5,701 bases of DNA from an uncultured Muribaculaceae bacterium (GTDB taxonomy: Bacteria; Bacteroidota; Bacteroidia; Bacteroidales; Muribaculaceae), in assembly GCA_910584665.1 (NCBI GenBank), contig CAJUBL010000100.1, forward strand, positions 1 to 5,701, given 5' to 3'. Position numbers and translations under genes: made by a program. Under the pieces are notes generated by a model. It did no database searches, was not told where the DNA came from, and saw only the letters and a list, made by a program, of their open reading frames with translations. Positions 1 to 5,701 of this stretch are shown piece by piece (position 1 is the stretch's first letter; every line of letters begins with the position of its first letter).

Positions 1-3
1 GTA

Positions 4-25
4 AATCGGCGCCCTGCCGGACGCC
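4..25 (+). repeat. Hairpin repeat unit 1 (forward)
   Basis: This 22-bp copy starts AATCGGCG. Its 7-bp stem arms are 8-14 and 19-25 around a TGCC loop, with a single C12-A21 mismatch. It is the outermost unit of the left arm and matches unit 4 inverted. Confidence 0.8.
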
Positions 26-90
26 CCGTCGCGTGTCGTTCTCATCCCGGGCACGCCTCCGCTCTGCTCCGGTGCAACCGGTTACTGTGG

Positions 91-113
91 AATCGGCGTC
101 CCTGCCGGACGCC
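91..113 (+). repeat. Hairpin repeat unit 2 (forward)
   Basis: This 23-bp copy is in the same orientation as unit 1, 87 bp downstream. The stem GGCGTCC (95-101) pairs perfectly with GGACGCC (107-113) across a 5-nt loop, CTGCC. It forms the inner end of the left arm. Confidence 0.85.
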
Positions 114-172
114 TTGCCGCGTTGTCGGTTGTCTGTATGATGCATTCCTTGTGTCTGGGGTATGGCGATGAC

Positions 173-195
173 GGACGTCCGGCAGGACGTCGATT
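173..195 (-). repeat. Hairpin repeat unit 3 (inverted)
   Basis: This is an inverted copy of units 1 and 2. The stem GACGTCC (174-180) pairs perfectly with GGACGTC (185-191) around GGCA. Relative to units 2 and 4, a G-C pair is replaced by A175-T190, so both sides changed and pairing was kept. Confidence 0.85.
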
Positions 196-259
196 ACTCA
201 GTAACCGGGTACGCCGAAGCGGAGCGGAGGTGTGCCCGGAGTGAGCCGCTCCCGATAAA

Positions 260-282
260 GGCGTCCGGCCAGGACGCCGATT
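260..282 (-). repeat. Hairpin repeat unit 4 (inverted)
   Basis: This is the second inverted copy. The stem GGCGTCC (260-266) pairs perfectly with GGACGCC (272-278) around GGCCA, followed by GATT, the inverse of the AATC lead of units 1 and 2. It marks the right end of the element; similarity stops at about 282. Confidence 0.85.
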
Positions 283-383
283 GAAACTATGTGATGGACA
301 GTGCTATGCGTGTTTTTCGTGCGATATGTAATGACTTATACATTAGAGGTTTATTCTTACGATAAAAAAATATTTGAAAAAAC
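283..383. other. Intergenic, no feature recognised in first part
   Basis: The 101 bases between the repeat and the promoter show no gene, RNA gene or strong hairpin. Composition falls sharply from G/C-rich to A/T-rich. The only pattern seen is the 10-mer AAAAATATTT at 366-375, repeated at 397-406, exactly 31 bp apart. Confidence 0.6.
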
Positions 384-416
384 TTGCCTGGTTTATAAAA
401 ATATTTCATAAATTTG
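384..416 (+). promoter_or_regulatory. Putative Bacteroidetes-type promoter of the glycosidase gene
   Basis: TAAATTTG at 409-416 fits the Bacteroidetes -7 consensus TAnnTTTG. A TTG at 384-386 can serve as the -33 element, although the 22-bp spacer is slightly longer than the usual 19-21. Transcription would begin a few bases after 416 and leave an A/T-rich leader of about 60 nt. No Shine-Dalgarno sequence precedes the ATG at 483, as is normal in this phylum. The position fits well, but an A/T-rich region can produce such a match by chance. Confidence 0.55.
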
Positions 417-482
417 TAATACTATATAGATAGTAGAGCAAACAATAACTTACTTACAATATTAACCAATTTCTAATATCGC

Positions 483-3400
483 ATGAAGAAAATCTACCTT
501 ATGCTTGCCTCCGCACTCATAGGCGCAGGCTCTGTCATGGCCCAGACTACCTGGCAAACCCAGAAGTTAGGCGAAGTGAAGGTTGATACCCTGTACCACG
601 CGACAGTGGGTCCGGGCACAACCCAGACGCAGATCCACATCACCTACACGCGCAACGGCAATCCCGCCGAGTCAAAAATCACCTACACTACATCCGATCT
701 CACCAACGAATATGTGACGATCAAGGCCGGTGTCGCAAGAGGTGTTGCATACGGAAAACCTCAGACCGTAAAAGGGATGATGGATGACCGCACGTCTTAT
801 CAGAAGCATTATTTCGTAGGTATCAACGGAGACTTTGCCGGGCTTGAGTCAAATCAGTCGATACCGTGCGGTGCCCTGATTGAGGACGGTGCATTCGTTA
901 CAGGCGCGGGAACCCTTACAGGAAACATTCTCAGCAATTACCTGATTATCGGTAAAGACGGTCTTCCGACCATTGCATCGACAATCGAGTACAATCATAA
1001 CAAGGCCGGAACAGTAACCTATCCGTCGGGAGCGGTTGAAACCGAGCTGACAGCAAACAACGGCCGCTGGGATGAATGTATCATCGCCTATAACAAATTC
1101 TGGGGATATCAGGCTGAAAAAGGTGGCTCAACCCAGACCAACCAATGGGGTAATGAAGCCGAACTGTTACCGGTAGAAACCAATACGGTGTATGGTAATG
1201 AGGCTGAGTTTATCGTAAACCGTACCGCTACGGCAGGCAATATGAAGATACCTCATCCCGGACTGGTATTGAGCGGTGTAGGCTCGAAGCGCACTGACGG
1301 TAAGCTTGACGCTTTGAAAGCCGGTGATATCGTAAAGATAAAATTCCCGTTCAAGGCTGACGGGGTGGAGACTTCTGCCCGCGAACTGCTTGGAGGCTGG
1401 GGTGTTACGGTTAAAGAAGGTGTTGTCCAGAATCTGCCGTCAAAAGTTCCATCCGACATTGCCGCCAAAATACCACGTGCACGTACTGCTGTCGGATACA
1501 ATGCCGACAAGAGCAAGTTTGTCATGGCTGTCGTTCAGGAAGAGAATTCAAAAGGTCTTAACGGCATGACTATAGTAGAGTTCGGCGATATTCTCGCTTC
1601 TATTGGCTGTACTGAGGCTCTGAATCTTGATGGAGGAGGCTCTACAGTAATGTTTGTTGAGAATCTCGGCCAGCGCAGCAGCGTACAGGGCGGTGCTCTC
1701 GGAGGTTTTACGCGTTCGGTCGCCAACGGTCTTTTTGCCGTTACTAATGCTCCCGAAGACCGTGAGGTAGCACGCATCGAGTTTGTCGACAAAGCCCTCA
1801 CCATCCAGCCCGGGCGAGGCTATCAGCCTGTCATCTATGCATATAATAAATATGGTGTTCTGATCTCTACCGGCTTGCAGAATTATACTCTTTCAGCACC
1901 CGAAGCGACTTTCGATGCATCGAACCGCAAGATGATCGCTCCTGCCGAAGGTTACTTCGCTCTCACCGCTACCTATAACGGTATCACGACTTCAATACCG
2001 GTGAAAGTGGATGCCGCCGGCATAGCCGGATCAGATCCGGCCGCCGCCCCGTCATTCTCAGGCAACGAGTTTACTGCCATACCTGAGAAGCCTGCCGACT
2101 GGGTGGATCCCAACCAGCCCAATCTGTATATCGCAGGCAAGGTTGTTAATGACTGGGATTTCTTCAATCCGTTAGTTGTCCGTCCGTATCCCGGTAAAAA
2201 CAATGTCTATGAGTTTGATATCGATTCGTTTGAATCGCCCGCCATCGATGGCACATATTTCAAGATGACAACAATGGATCCGCGTACAAACGGCGGTTCG
2301 GCGGCTTTCAAGGCCGAGGGTTGTGCATGGCACACAAACGAGGCAGGCGCTGAAAAGCCCAATATACTTGGAAACAGCAAGACTTTGACACTGTTGCCCG
2401 GCAATGCCGACAATATAAGCACTCCATGGACAGGCAAGTGGCACTTCTCGGTCGATCTCAATGAGAAAACCATCACTGCCACTACCGAGACTCCCCGCCC
2501 GGCTATTGATGAACCGGAGCATGTATATCTCACCGGCAATATCGACGGTGATACCGAAGGCCGTATTGAGATGACCGGTATAAACGGCCTGTATAAAGCT
2601 GTAAATGTAAACATTACAGATGCCGCTATGTTCGCGTTCATCGCCGACGGTACCGGCTACGGTCCTTATATCGACGGTATCGGGATAGAGACGGAGGATG
2701 ACTTCTATGCCGGCGGCAACAGCTGGCAGATTGAGCCGGGAGCCTATGACATTACTTTCAGTATCAACACATTTAAAGTAACCATAGCACCTCACATCTT
2801 TGCCATGCTTGAGGATGTCACTCCCGCCGGATATGACTTTGACAAATATGAAGCCGGTACCATGTGGAAATTCGCCACATTGCCCGCCACAACAACATCA
2901 GGGACATGGACAGCTCCTGCCGGTATATACAAACAGGAGAATATGGATGCCGACGGTCATGTGACAGCACTGCATCTGGCAGGTGTCGACCTCGACAAAC
3001 AGGATGAAAAGGGTATTCTGACCGACCGAACAAATGCGTTCTCGGTTCAGAAACATCCATCTGAACTCGTAGGTAACTGCCTTGTATTCGCTCAGAACTA
3101 CAGCCCGGGCCACTACCGTTGCGGATGGCCTAATACCAAGATCAATCAGAGTCAGGGCATGCAGCTGTCGTTCTATGCCGATCCGTCAAAAATAAACGGA
3201 GCGGATGCCGAGCATCCCGTTCGCTTCCGCATGGTATTCCAGATTCTGTACCGCGGCCGGCATGGCCAGCCCGGTGTCGATGAGATTCCTAATGTATATG
3301 CATCGGCAAGCAATGCCTCAAACGCATGGGCCACATCATACAACGGTGTCACAGACAATGAGGTCGGAGCACAGTTCCCGGTTCATCACAGCCAGTTCTA

Positions 3401-4013
3401 CAAATGGGAGAACGAGGGTACGACAGTAGCCGAGATTCCTGAAGAAAAGGTACTCGTCGACGGCGGCGAGGGCGCCAATGAGCCATGGGACGTTGATCCG
3501 AATACCAAGGAGCCTCTCGAGCAGGGTGGTTACAGCACACGTTATCTGATAAACAGCGAGCGCTTCGTCGTATACGAATACGATTTCTACGGCAAGCCCG
3601 AGAACGGAACGCTGGGTGTTCACGTAAACTTCGGCGGCGGGTCCTATGCCACCTACGTGTTTAAGGAAATCAAGTTCTTCAACGTGCTTAACGGCGATGA
3701 ACTGCTTGGTAAGTCAGGTAAAACAAAAGCACCTGCCCGTGTAGCCAATATCGAGAAGCCGTTCATAACCAATACTGCTGCCGGATCACTGCTTGGCACA
3801 CGTAGCATAAGCTATCGCTACTATACTGAAGAGGGCGTCAAAGAGTTTAAGGCCGAGGAGACCAATACCGGTATTGATAACGTCGTAGCCGATGGTGACA
3901 GCAATGCTCCCGTGGAGTACTACAACCTGCAGGGCATACGCGTCGATAACCCGGCCAACGGAATCTATATAAAGCGACAGGGCTCGAAAGCCACCAAGGT
4001 ACTGATTCGCTAA
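483..4013 (+). CDS. Secreted phosphodiester glycosidase (NAGPA/DUF2233) multidomain protein
   Basis: The product (1176 aa) begins with a signal peptide: MKK, a hydrophobic core, and likely cleavage after VMA (residue 20). An in-frame TAA at 474-476 fixes the ATG at 483. Residues about 95-421 form a NAGPA/DUF2233 domain, shown by GINGDF (113-118), GWGV (305-308), RTAVGYN (334-340), the hallmark NLDGGGST (381-388) and RSVANGLF (411-418). The family includes the human mannose-6-phosphate uncovering enzyme, which removes GlcNAc from a phosphodiester; here the substrate is unknown, probably a phosphate-linked glycan. Residues about 425-510 look Ig-like. Residues about 546-666 and 678-769 resemble SusE/SusF-type glycan-binding beta-sandwiches (NLYIAGKV..., HVYLTGNI...). 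Residues about 775-1075 are beta-rich and unassigned. Residues about 1127-1176 resemble a type IX secretion C-terminal signal, suggesting export to the surface. No frameshift is seen. The glycosidase call is firm; the later domain borders are approximate. Confidence 0.88.
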   Translation: MKKIYLMLASALIGAGSVMAQTTWQTQKLGEVKVDTLYHATVGPGTTQTQIHITYTRNGNPAESKITYTTSDLTNEYVTIKAGVARGVAYGKPQTVKGMMDDRTSYQKHYFVGINGDFAGLESNQSIPCGALIEDGAFVTGAGTLTGNILSNYLIIGKDGLPTIASTIEYNHNKAGTVTYPSGAVETELTANNGRWDECIIAYNKFWGYQAEKGGSTQTNQWGNEAELLPVETNTVYGNEAEFIVNRTATAGNMKIPHPGLVLSGVGSKRTDGKLDALKAGDIVKIKFPFKADGVETSARELLGGWGVTVKEGVVQNLPSKVPSDIAAKIPRARTAVGYNADKSKFVMAVVQEENSKGLNGMTIVEFGDILASIGCTEALNLDGGGSTVMFVENLGQRSSVQGGALGGFTRSVANGLFAVTNAPEDREVARIEFVDKALTIQPGRGYQPVIYAYNKYGVLISTGLQNYTLSAPEATFDASNRKMIAPAEGYFALTATYNGITTSIPVKVDAAGIAGSDPAAAPSFSGNEFTAIPEKPADWVDPNQPNLYIAGKVVNDWDFFNPLVVRPYPGKNNVYEFDIDSFESPAIDGTYFKMTTMDPRTNGGSAAFKAEGCAWHTNEAGAEKPNILGNSKTLTLLPGNADNISTPWTGKWHFSVDLNEKTITATTETPRPAIDEPEHVYLTGNIDGDTEGRIEMTGINGLYKAVNVNITDAAMFAFIADGTGYGPYIDGIGIETEDDFYAGGNSWQIEPGAYDITFSINTFKVTIAPHIFAMLEDVTPAGYDFDKYEAGTMWKFATLPATTTSGTWTAPAGIYKQENMDADGHVTALHLAGVDLDKQDEKGILTDRTNAFSVQKHPSELVGNCLVFAQNYSPGHYRCGWPNTKINQSQGMQLSFYADPSKINGADAEHPVRFRMVFQILYRGRHGQPGVDEIPNVYASASNASNAWATSYNGVTDNEVGAQFPVHHSQFYKWENEGTTVAEIPEEKVLVDGGEGANEPWDVDPNTKEPLEQGGYSTRYLINSERFVVYEYDFYGKPENGTLGVHVNFGGGSYATYVFKEIKFFNVLNGDELLGKSGKTKAPARVANIEKPFITNTAAGSLLGTRSISYRYYTEEGVKEFKAEETNTGIDNVVADGDSNAPVEYYNLQGIRVDNPANGIYIKRQGSKATKVLIR

Positions 4014-4040
4014 GTAAACTACAGATATTATCTGAACTAT

Positions 4041-4068
4041 GACACGCCCGGCAATTGCCGGGCGTGTC
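4041..4068. terminator. Perfect 28-bp palindrome, probable transcription terminator
   Basis: GACACGCCCGGCAA is followed directly by its exact reverse complement, giving a 12-bp stem closed by an AATT loop. It begins 27 nt after the stop codon of the glycosidase gene, the expected place for a terminator. It lacks the downstream T run of a classical intrinsic terminator (CCCGTTGTATG follows), so it may act through a factor, stabilise the 3' end of the mRNA, or work in both directions. It separates the two genes into different transcription units. Confidence 0.7.
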
Positions 4069-4101
4069 CCGTTGTATGACGGACGTATGATCAGCGGGTT
4101 A

Positions 4102-4123
4102 TTAAACTTTTGTTAAGGTTTGG
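4102..4123. promoter_or_regulatory. A/T-rich tandem or palindromic motif upstream of the ATPase promoter
   Basis: TTAAACTTTTGTTAA (4102-4116) is a near-palindrome. It can also be read as two adjacent 11-bp units, TTAAACTTTTG and TTAAGGTTTGG, matching at 8 of 11 positions. One helical turn of spacing, and a position just upstream of the likely -33 element at 4132, suit a regulator site or an alternative sigma-factor promoter. The function is inferred only from position and symmetry. Confidence 0.3.
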
Positions 4124-4131
4124 CGTTTATC

Positions 4132-4162
4132 TTGCATGGAGTTACCATTCTCCGTACCTTTG
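4132..4162 (+). promoter_or_regulatory. Putative promoter P1 of the ATPase gene
   Basis: TACCTTTG at 4155-4162 is an exact TAnnTTTG -7 element, and TTG at 4132-4134 lies 20 bp upstream, within the preferred 19-21 bp Bacteroidetes spacing. It gives a leader of about 110 nt before the ATG at 4277. It is the best promoter match in the window. Confidence 0.7.
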
Positions 4163-4167
4163 ACTGC
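4151..4167 (+). repeat. Promoter-core direct repeat, copy 1
   Basis: TCCGTACCTTTGACTGC recurs 74 bp downstream at 4225-4241 with one difference (C4157 against T4231). The copy contains the -7 element of P1 and its likely start-site region. Confidence 0.8.
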
Positions 4168-4187
4168 GTCTTAGATACTCACGCTCA

Positions 4188-4214
4188 ACAAAACTCAAAC
4201 AAGTCTGGTTTTGT
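4188..4214. repeat. Short inverted repeat between the two promoter boxes
   Basis: ACAAAAC (4188-4194) is the exact reverse complement of GTTTTGT (4208-4214), with a 13-nt gap. It lies between the two -7 boxes and overlaps the region where a -33 element for the second promoter would be. It could be an operator or a leader hairpin in the P1 transcript; a 7-bp A/T-rich stem can also arise by chance. Confidence 0.3.
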
Positions 4215-4236
4215 ATTCGGCTCATCCGTATCTTTG
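4211..4236 (+). promoter_or_regulatory. Possible second promoter P2 of the ATPase gene
   Basis: TATCTTTG at 4229-4236 again matches TAnnTTTG exactly. The nearest good TTG (4211-4213) is only 15 bp upstream, shorter than usual, and only a poor CTG (4205-4207) sits at normal distance. If active, it would give a leader of about 35 nt. It may be a weaker or regulated second start, or a decayed copy of P1. Confidence 0.45.
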
Positions 4237-4241
4237 ACTGC
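4225..4241 (+). repeat. Promoter-core direct repeat, copy 2
   Basis: TCCGTATCTTTGACTGC is the second copy of the 17-bp sequence at 4151-4167, identical at 16 of 17 positions. It contains the -7 box of P2. Confidence 0.8.
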
Positions 4242-4276
4242 TCGAAATCACGTCTAACTATATATTAAGATTCAAA

Positions 4277-5701
4277 ATGATATCATCCGAATCACAATAT
4301 GCCGGACTCACTGCCGATCAGGTCAATGAAAGTCGTGCCCGGCATGGTTCCAATGTGCTTACACCTGCACGACGGGAGTCGTTGCTGGTCAAATTTCTTA
4401 AGAAATTTTCCGATCCTCTCATTGTCATCCTGCTTGTGGCGGGAGTTCTTGCTATCGGTATCTCGTGTTATGAATACTGGGGGCTTGAAGAGGGGTTCAG
4501 TGTGTTTTTCGAGCCGATAGGCATATTTATCGCCATTCTGCTGGCTACCGGACTTGCCTTTTACTTCGAGTACCGTGCCGACAGGGAGTTTGATCTGCTC
4601 AATCAGGTCAATGATGACGAGCCGGTGCAGGTTATACGTGACGGTCATGCCGCCGAGGTTCCGCGTCGTGACATAGTGGTCGGTGATATTGTTGTCATCA
4701 ATACCGGTAACGAGATACCTGCTGACGGCAGGCTGCTTGAAGCCGTATCGCTCAATGTCGATGAGTCGACGCTTACCGGTGAGCCTATAGCCGCCAAGAG
4801 TGTGGATCCTGCTCAGTTCGATTCTGATGCAACGTTCCCTACCGATTTTGTCCTGAGGGGTACGAAAGTGATGGAGGGACATGGTGTGATGCAGGTCACT
4901 GCTGTGGGCGATGCCACAGAGAACGGCAGGGTATTTGAGGCCGCACAGATCGATGACAGTGTGCGCACGCCTCTTGACGAGCAGTTGGGGCGTCTGAGCC
5001 GTCTTATAAGTCTTATATCGTATACTATCGCCGGACTGATCTTAGTGGGGCGCGGACTGATGTTCTTCCTGTCGTATGACTTCGAATGGATCCATTTCAT
5101 AGCCTATATGCTTGAGAGTGTCATGATAGCCGTCGCTCTGATTGTAGTATCGGTTCCCGAGGGATTGCCGATGGCGGTGACCCTGTCGCTGGCCTACTCG
5201 ATGAGACGTATGCTGAAAACCAATAACCTTGTGCGCAAGCTTCATGCCTGCGAGACCATGGGCGCCACAACTGTGATATGCACAGATAAGACCGGAACCC
5301 TGACCCAGAACCGTATGCAGGTGTACCGTACCAACTTCTACGGGCACCCGTCTGACGATGTGATAGATCTGGGTATTGCCGCCAATTCCACAGCTCAGCT
5401 TGACCTTTCGTCGGCAGAACCAAAGGTACTCGGCAATCCCACCGAGGGTGCGCTTATACTATGGATGCGTCAGCGTGGGGTCGACTATGCCGTCCTGCGA
5501 CAGAGCGTGAAGGTGGTAGAGGAACTTCCGTTTACTACCGAACGTAAATATATGGCTACCGTAGTGGAGAATGCCGCCGGAGAGTGTCTGCTTTTTGTCA
5601 AAGGTGCTCCTGAGATCGTTTTCGGTCTCTGTGCCGATACTCCCGGGGTGACTCGAGCCGAGCTTGATGCACAGTTGCTGGAATATCAGAATATGGCGAT
5701 G
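4277..5701 (+). CDS. Calcium-translocating P-type ATPase, PMCA-type (5' part, runs off window)
   Basis: The 475 codons present are open to the window edge, and the frame is intact. ATG 4277 is the first in-frame start after a TGA at 4235-4237; no Shine-Dalgarno sequence is seen. The protein pumps a cation, most likely Ca2+, out across the inner membrane using ATP. Visible parts in order: cytosolic N-terminus (GLTADQVNESRARHGSNVL); M1 (about 47-64) and M2 (80-97); actuator domain with TGEP (167-170) holding the dephosphorylation glutamate E169; M3 (about 246-266); M4 (278-297) with the ion-binding PEGLP (294-298); phosphorylation motif DKTGTLT with D337; nucleotide-domain motifs GNPTEGAL (386-393), PFTTERKYM (418-426) and KGAPE (K442). 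The M4 segment followed by NNLVRKLHACETMG closely resembles plasma-membrane Ca2+ ATPases. The rest of the P domain and the M5-M10 segments lie beyond 5701, so ion specificity cannot be completed here. Confidence 0.93.
   Translation, partial: MISSESQYAGLTADQVNESRARHGSNVLTPARRESLLVKFLKKFSDPLIVILLVAGVLAIGISCYEYWGLEEGFSVFFEPIGIFIAILLATGLAFYFEYRADREFDLLNQVNDDEPVQVIRDGHAAEVPRRDIVVGDIVVINTGNEIPADGRLLEAVSLNVDESTLTGEPIAAKSVDPAQFDSDATFPTDFVLRGTKVMEGHGVMQVTAVGDATENGRVFEAAQIDDSVRTPLDEQLGRLSRLISLISYTIAGLILVGRGLMFFLSYDFEWIHFIAYMLESVMIAVALIVVSVPEGLPMAVTLSLAYSMRRMLKTNNLVRKLHACETMGATTVICTDKTGTLTQNRMQVYRTNFYGHPSDDVIDLGIAANSTAQLDLSSAEPKVLGNPTEGALILWMRQRGVDYAVLRQSVKVVEELPFTTERKYMATVVENAAGECLLFVKGAPEIVFGLCADTPGVTRAELDAQLLEYQNMAM

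Larger units (their letters stand above)
4..282. repeat. Nested imperfect inverted repeat, about 110-bp arms
   Basis: The arm at 4-113 matches the reverse complement of 173-282, with a 59-bp unrelated spacer at 114-172. The part 47-101 pairs with 185-239 without gaps at 46 of 55 positions by my count, including the blocks CCGGGCAC (47-54) and GGTTACTG (80-87). The stretch 26-46 matches poorly and small indels occur inside the end units. Each arm begins and ends with a 22-23 bp hairpin unit, so the element is an inverted repeat of direct repeats. No transposase or credible reading frame lies inside. It could be a non-autonomous mobile element, a REP/BIME-like dispersed element, or a transcription-ending structure for a gene left of the window. 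The left boundary is uncertain because it lies at the window edge. Confidence 0.85.

Noticed and set aside
1..171. Open reading frame across the left repeat (reads NRRPAGRP...RLLWNRRP, ending TGA 169-171)
   Set aside because: It has no start codon inside the window and its sequence comes wholly from G/C-rich hairpin repeats. The arginine- and proline-rich translation looks like a repeat artefact, not a protein.
4..282. CRISPR array
   Set aside because: There are only four units, two of them inverted, with unequal spacers that are themselves mutually similar; no cas gene is seen.
2172..2795. 207-residue minus-strand reading frame
   Set aside because: It lies wholly antisense to the glycosidase gene, whose plus-strand frame has clear family motifs and a signal peptide. 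The antisense translation matches nothing I recognise.
4039..4116. 25-codon reading frame in the spacer after the glycosidase
   Set aside because: It consists mainly of the terminator palindrome, has no plausible initiation signal and carries no recognisable peptide.
4014..4276. Riboswitch or small RNA in the leader of the ATPase
   Set aside because: Beyond the palindrome and one weak 7-bp stem, no known riboswitch core or stable multi-helix fold could be seen by eye.
4292..4882. 196-residue minus-strand reading frame
   Set aside because: It is antisense to the P-type ATPase, whose motifs in the plus frame are unmistakable; it is a shadow frame.
5042..5423. Two minus-strand reading frames of about 100 residues
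   Set aside because: They overlap the DKTGTLT region of the ATPase in antisense and show no domain features.

Overview
The window looks like chromosomal DNA from a gut member of the Bacteroidales, most likely Muribaculaceae or a close relative. This assignment is inferred from sequence style; no search was run. Three things point there: promoter cores of the Bacteroidetes form TAnnTTTG, start codons without a Shine-Dalgarno sequence behind A/T-rich leaders, and a secreted protein ending in the 'YYNLQGIRV...NGIYIKRQG...KVLIR' type of C-terminal sorting signal that is common in Prevotella-like and Muribaculaceae proteins.

Layout. Positions 1-300 hold no credible gene. They carry a G/C-rich, roughly 280-bp imperfect inverted repeat (4-282) built from four copies of a 22-23 bp hairpin unit, two in each orientation. 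Positions 283-482 become strongly A/T-rich and hold a likely promoter (about 384-416) for the first gene. Positions 483-4013 encode an 1176-residue exported multidomain protein: signal peptide, phosphodiester glycosidase (NAGPA/DUF2233) domain, Ig-like segment, two SusE/SusF-like beta-sandwich segments, an unassigned beta-rich region and a type IX secretion-like C-terminal domain. Positions 4014-4276 are a compact regulatory spacer: a perfect 28-bp palindrome as probable terminator, an A/T-rich repeated motif, and two promoter-like boxes sharing a 17-bp near-identical core. From 4277 to the window edge runs the first 475 codons of a PMCA-type (P2B-like) calcium-transporting P-type ATPase; its C-terminal half lies outside.

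How the genes relate. Both genes are on the plus strand, but the palindrome and the separate promoters between them argue for independent transcription. The first product probably acts outside the cell or on its surface on a glycan carrying phosphodiester-linked sugars. The second is an inner-membrane cation exporter. Nothing in the sequence ties them into one pathway, and I do not see a clear new multi-gene system. The items most worth a second look are the nested hairpin repeat, with one compensated base pair between copies, and the domain architecture of the large glycosidase, especially its unassigned C-terminal third.
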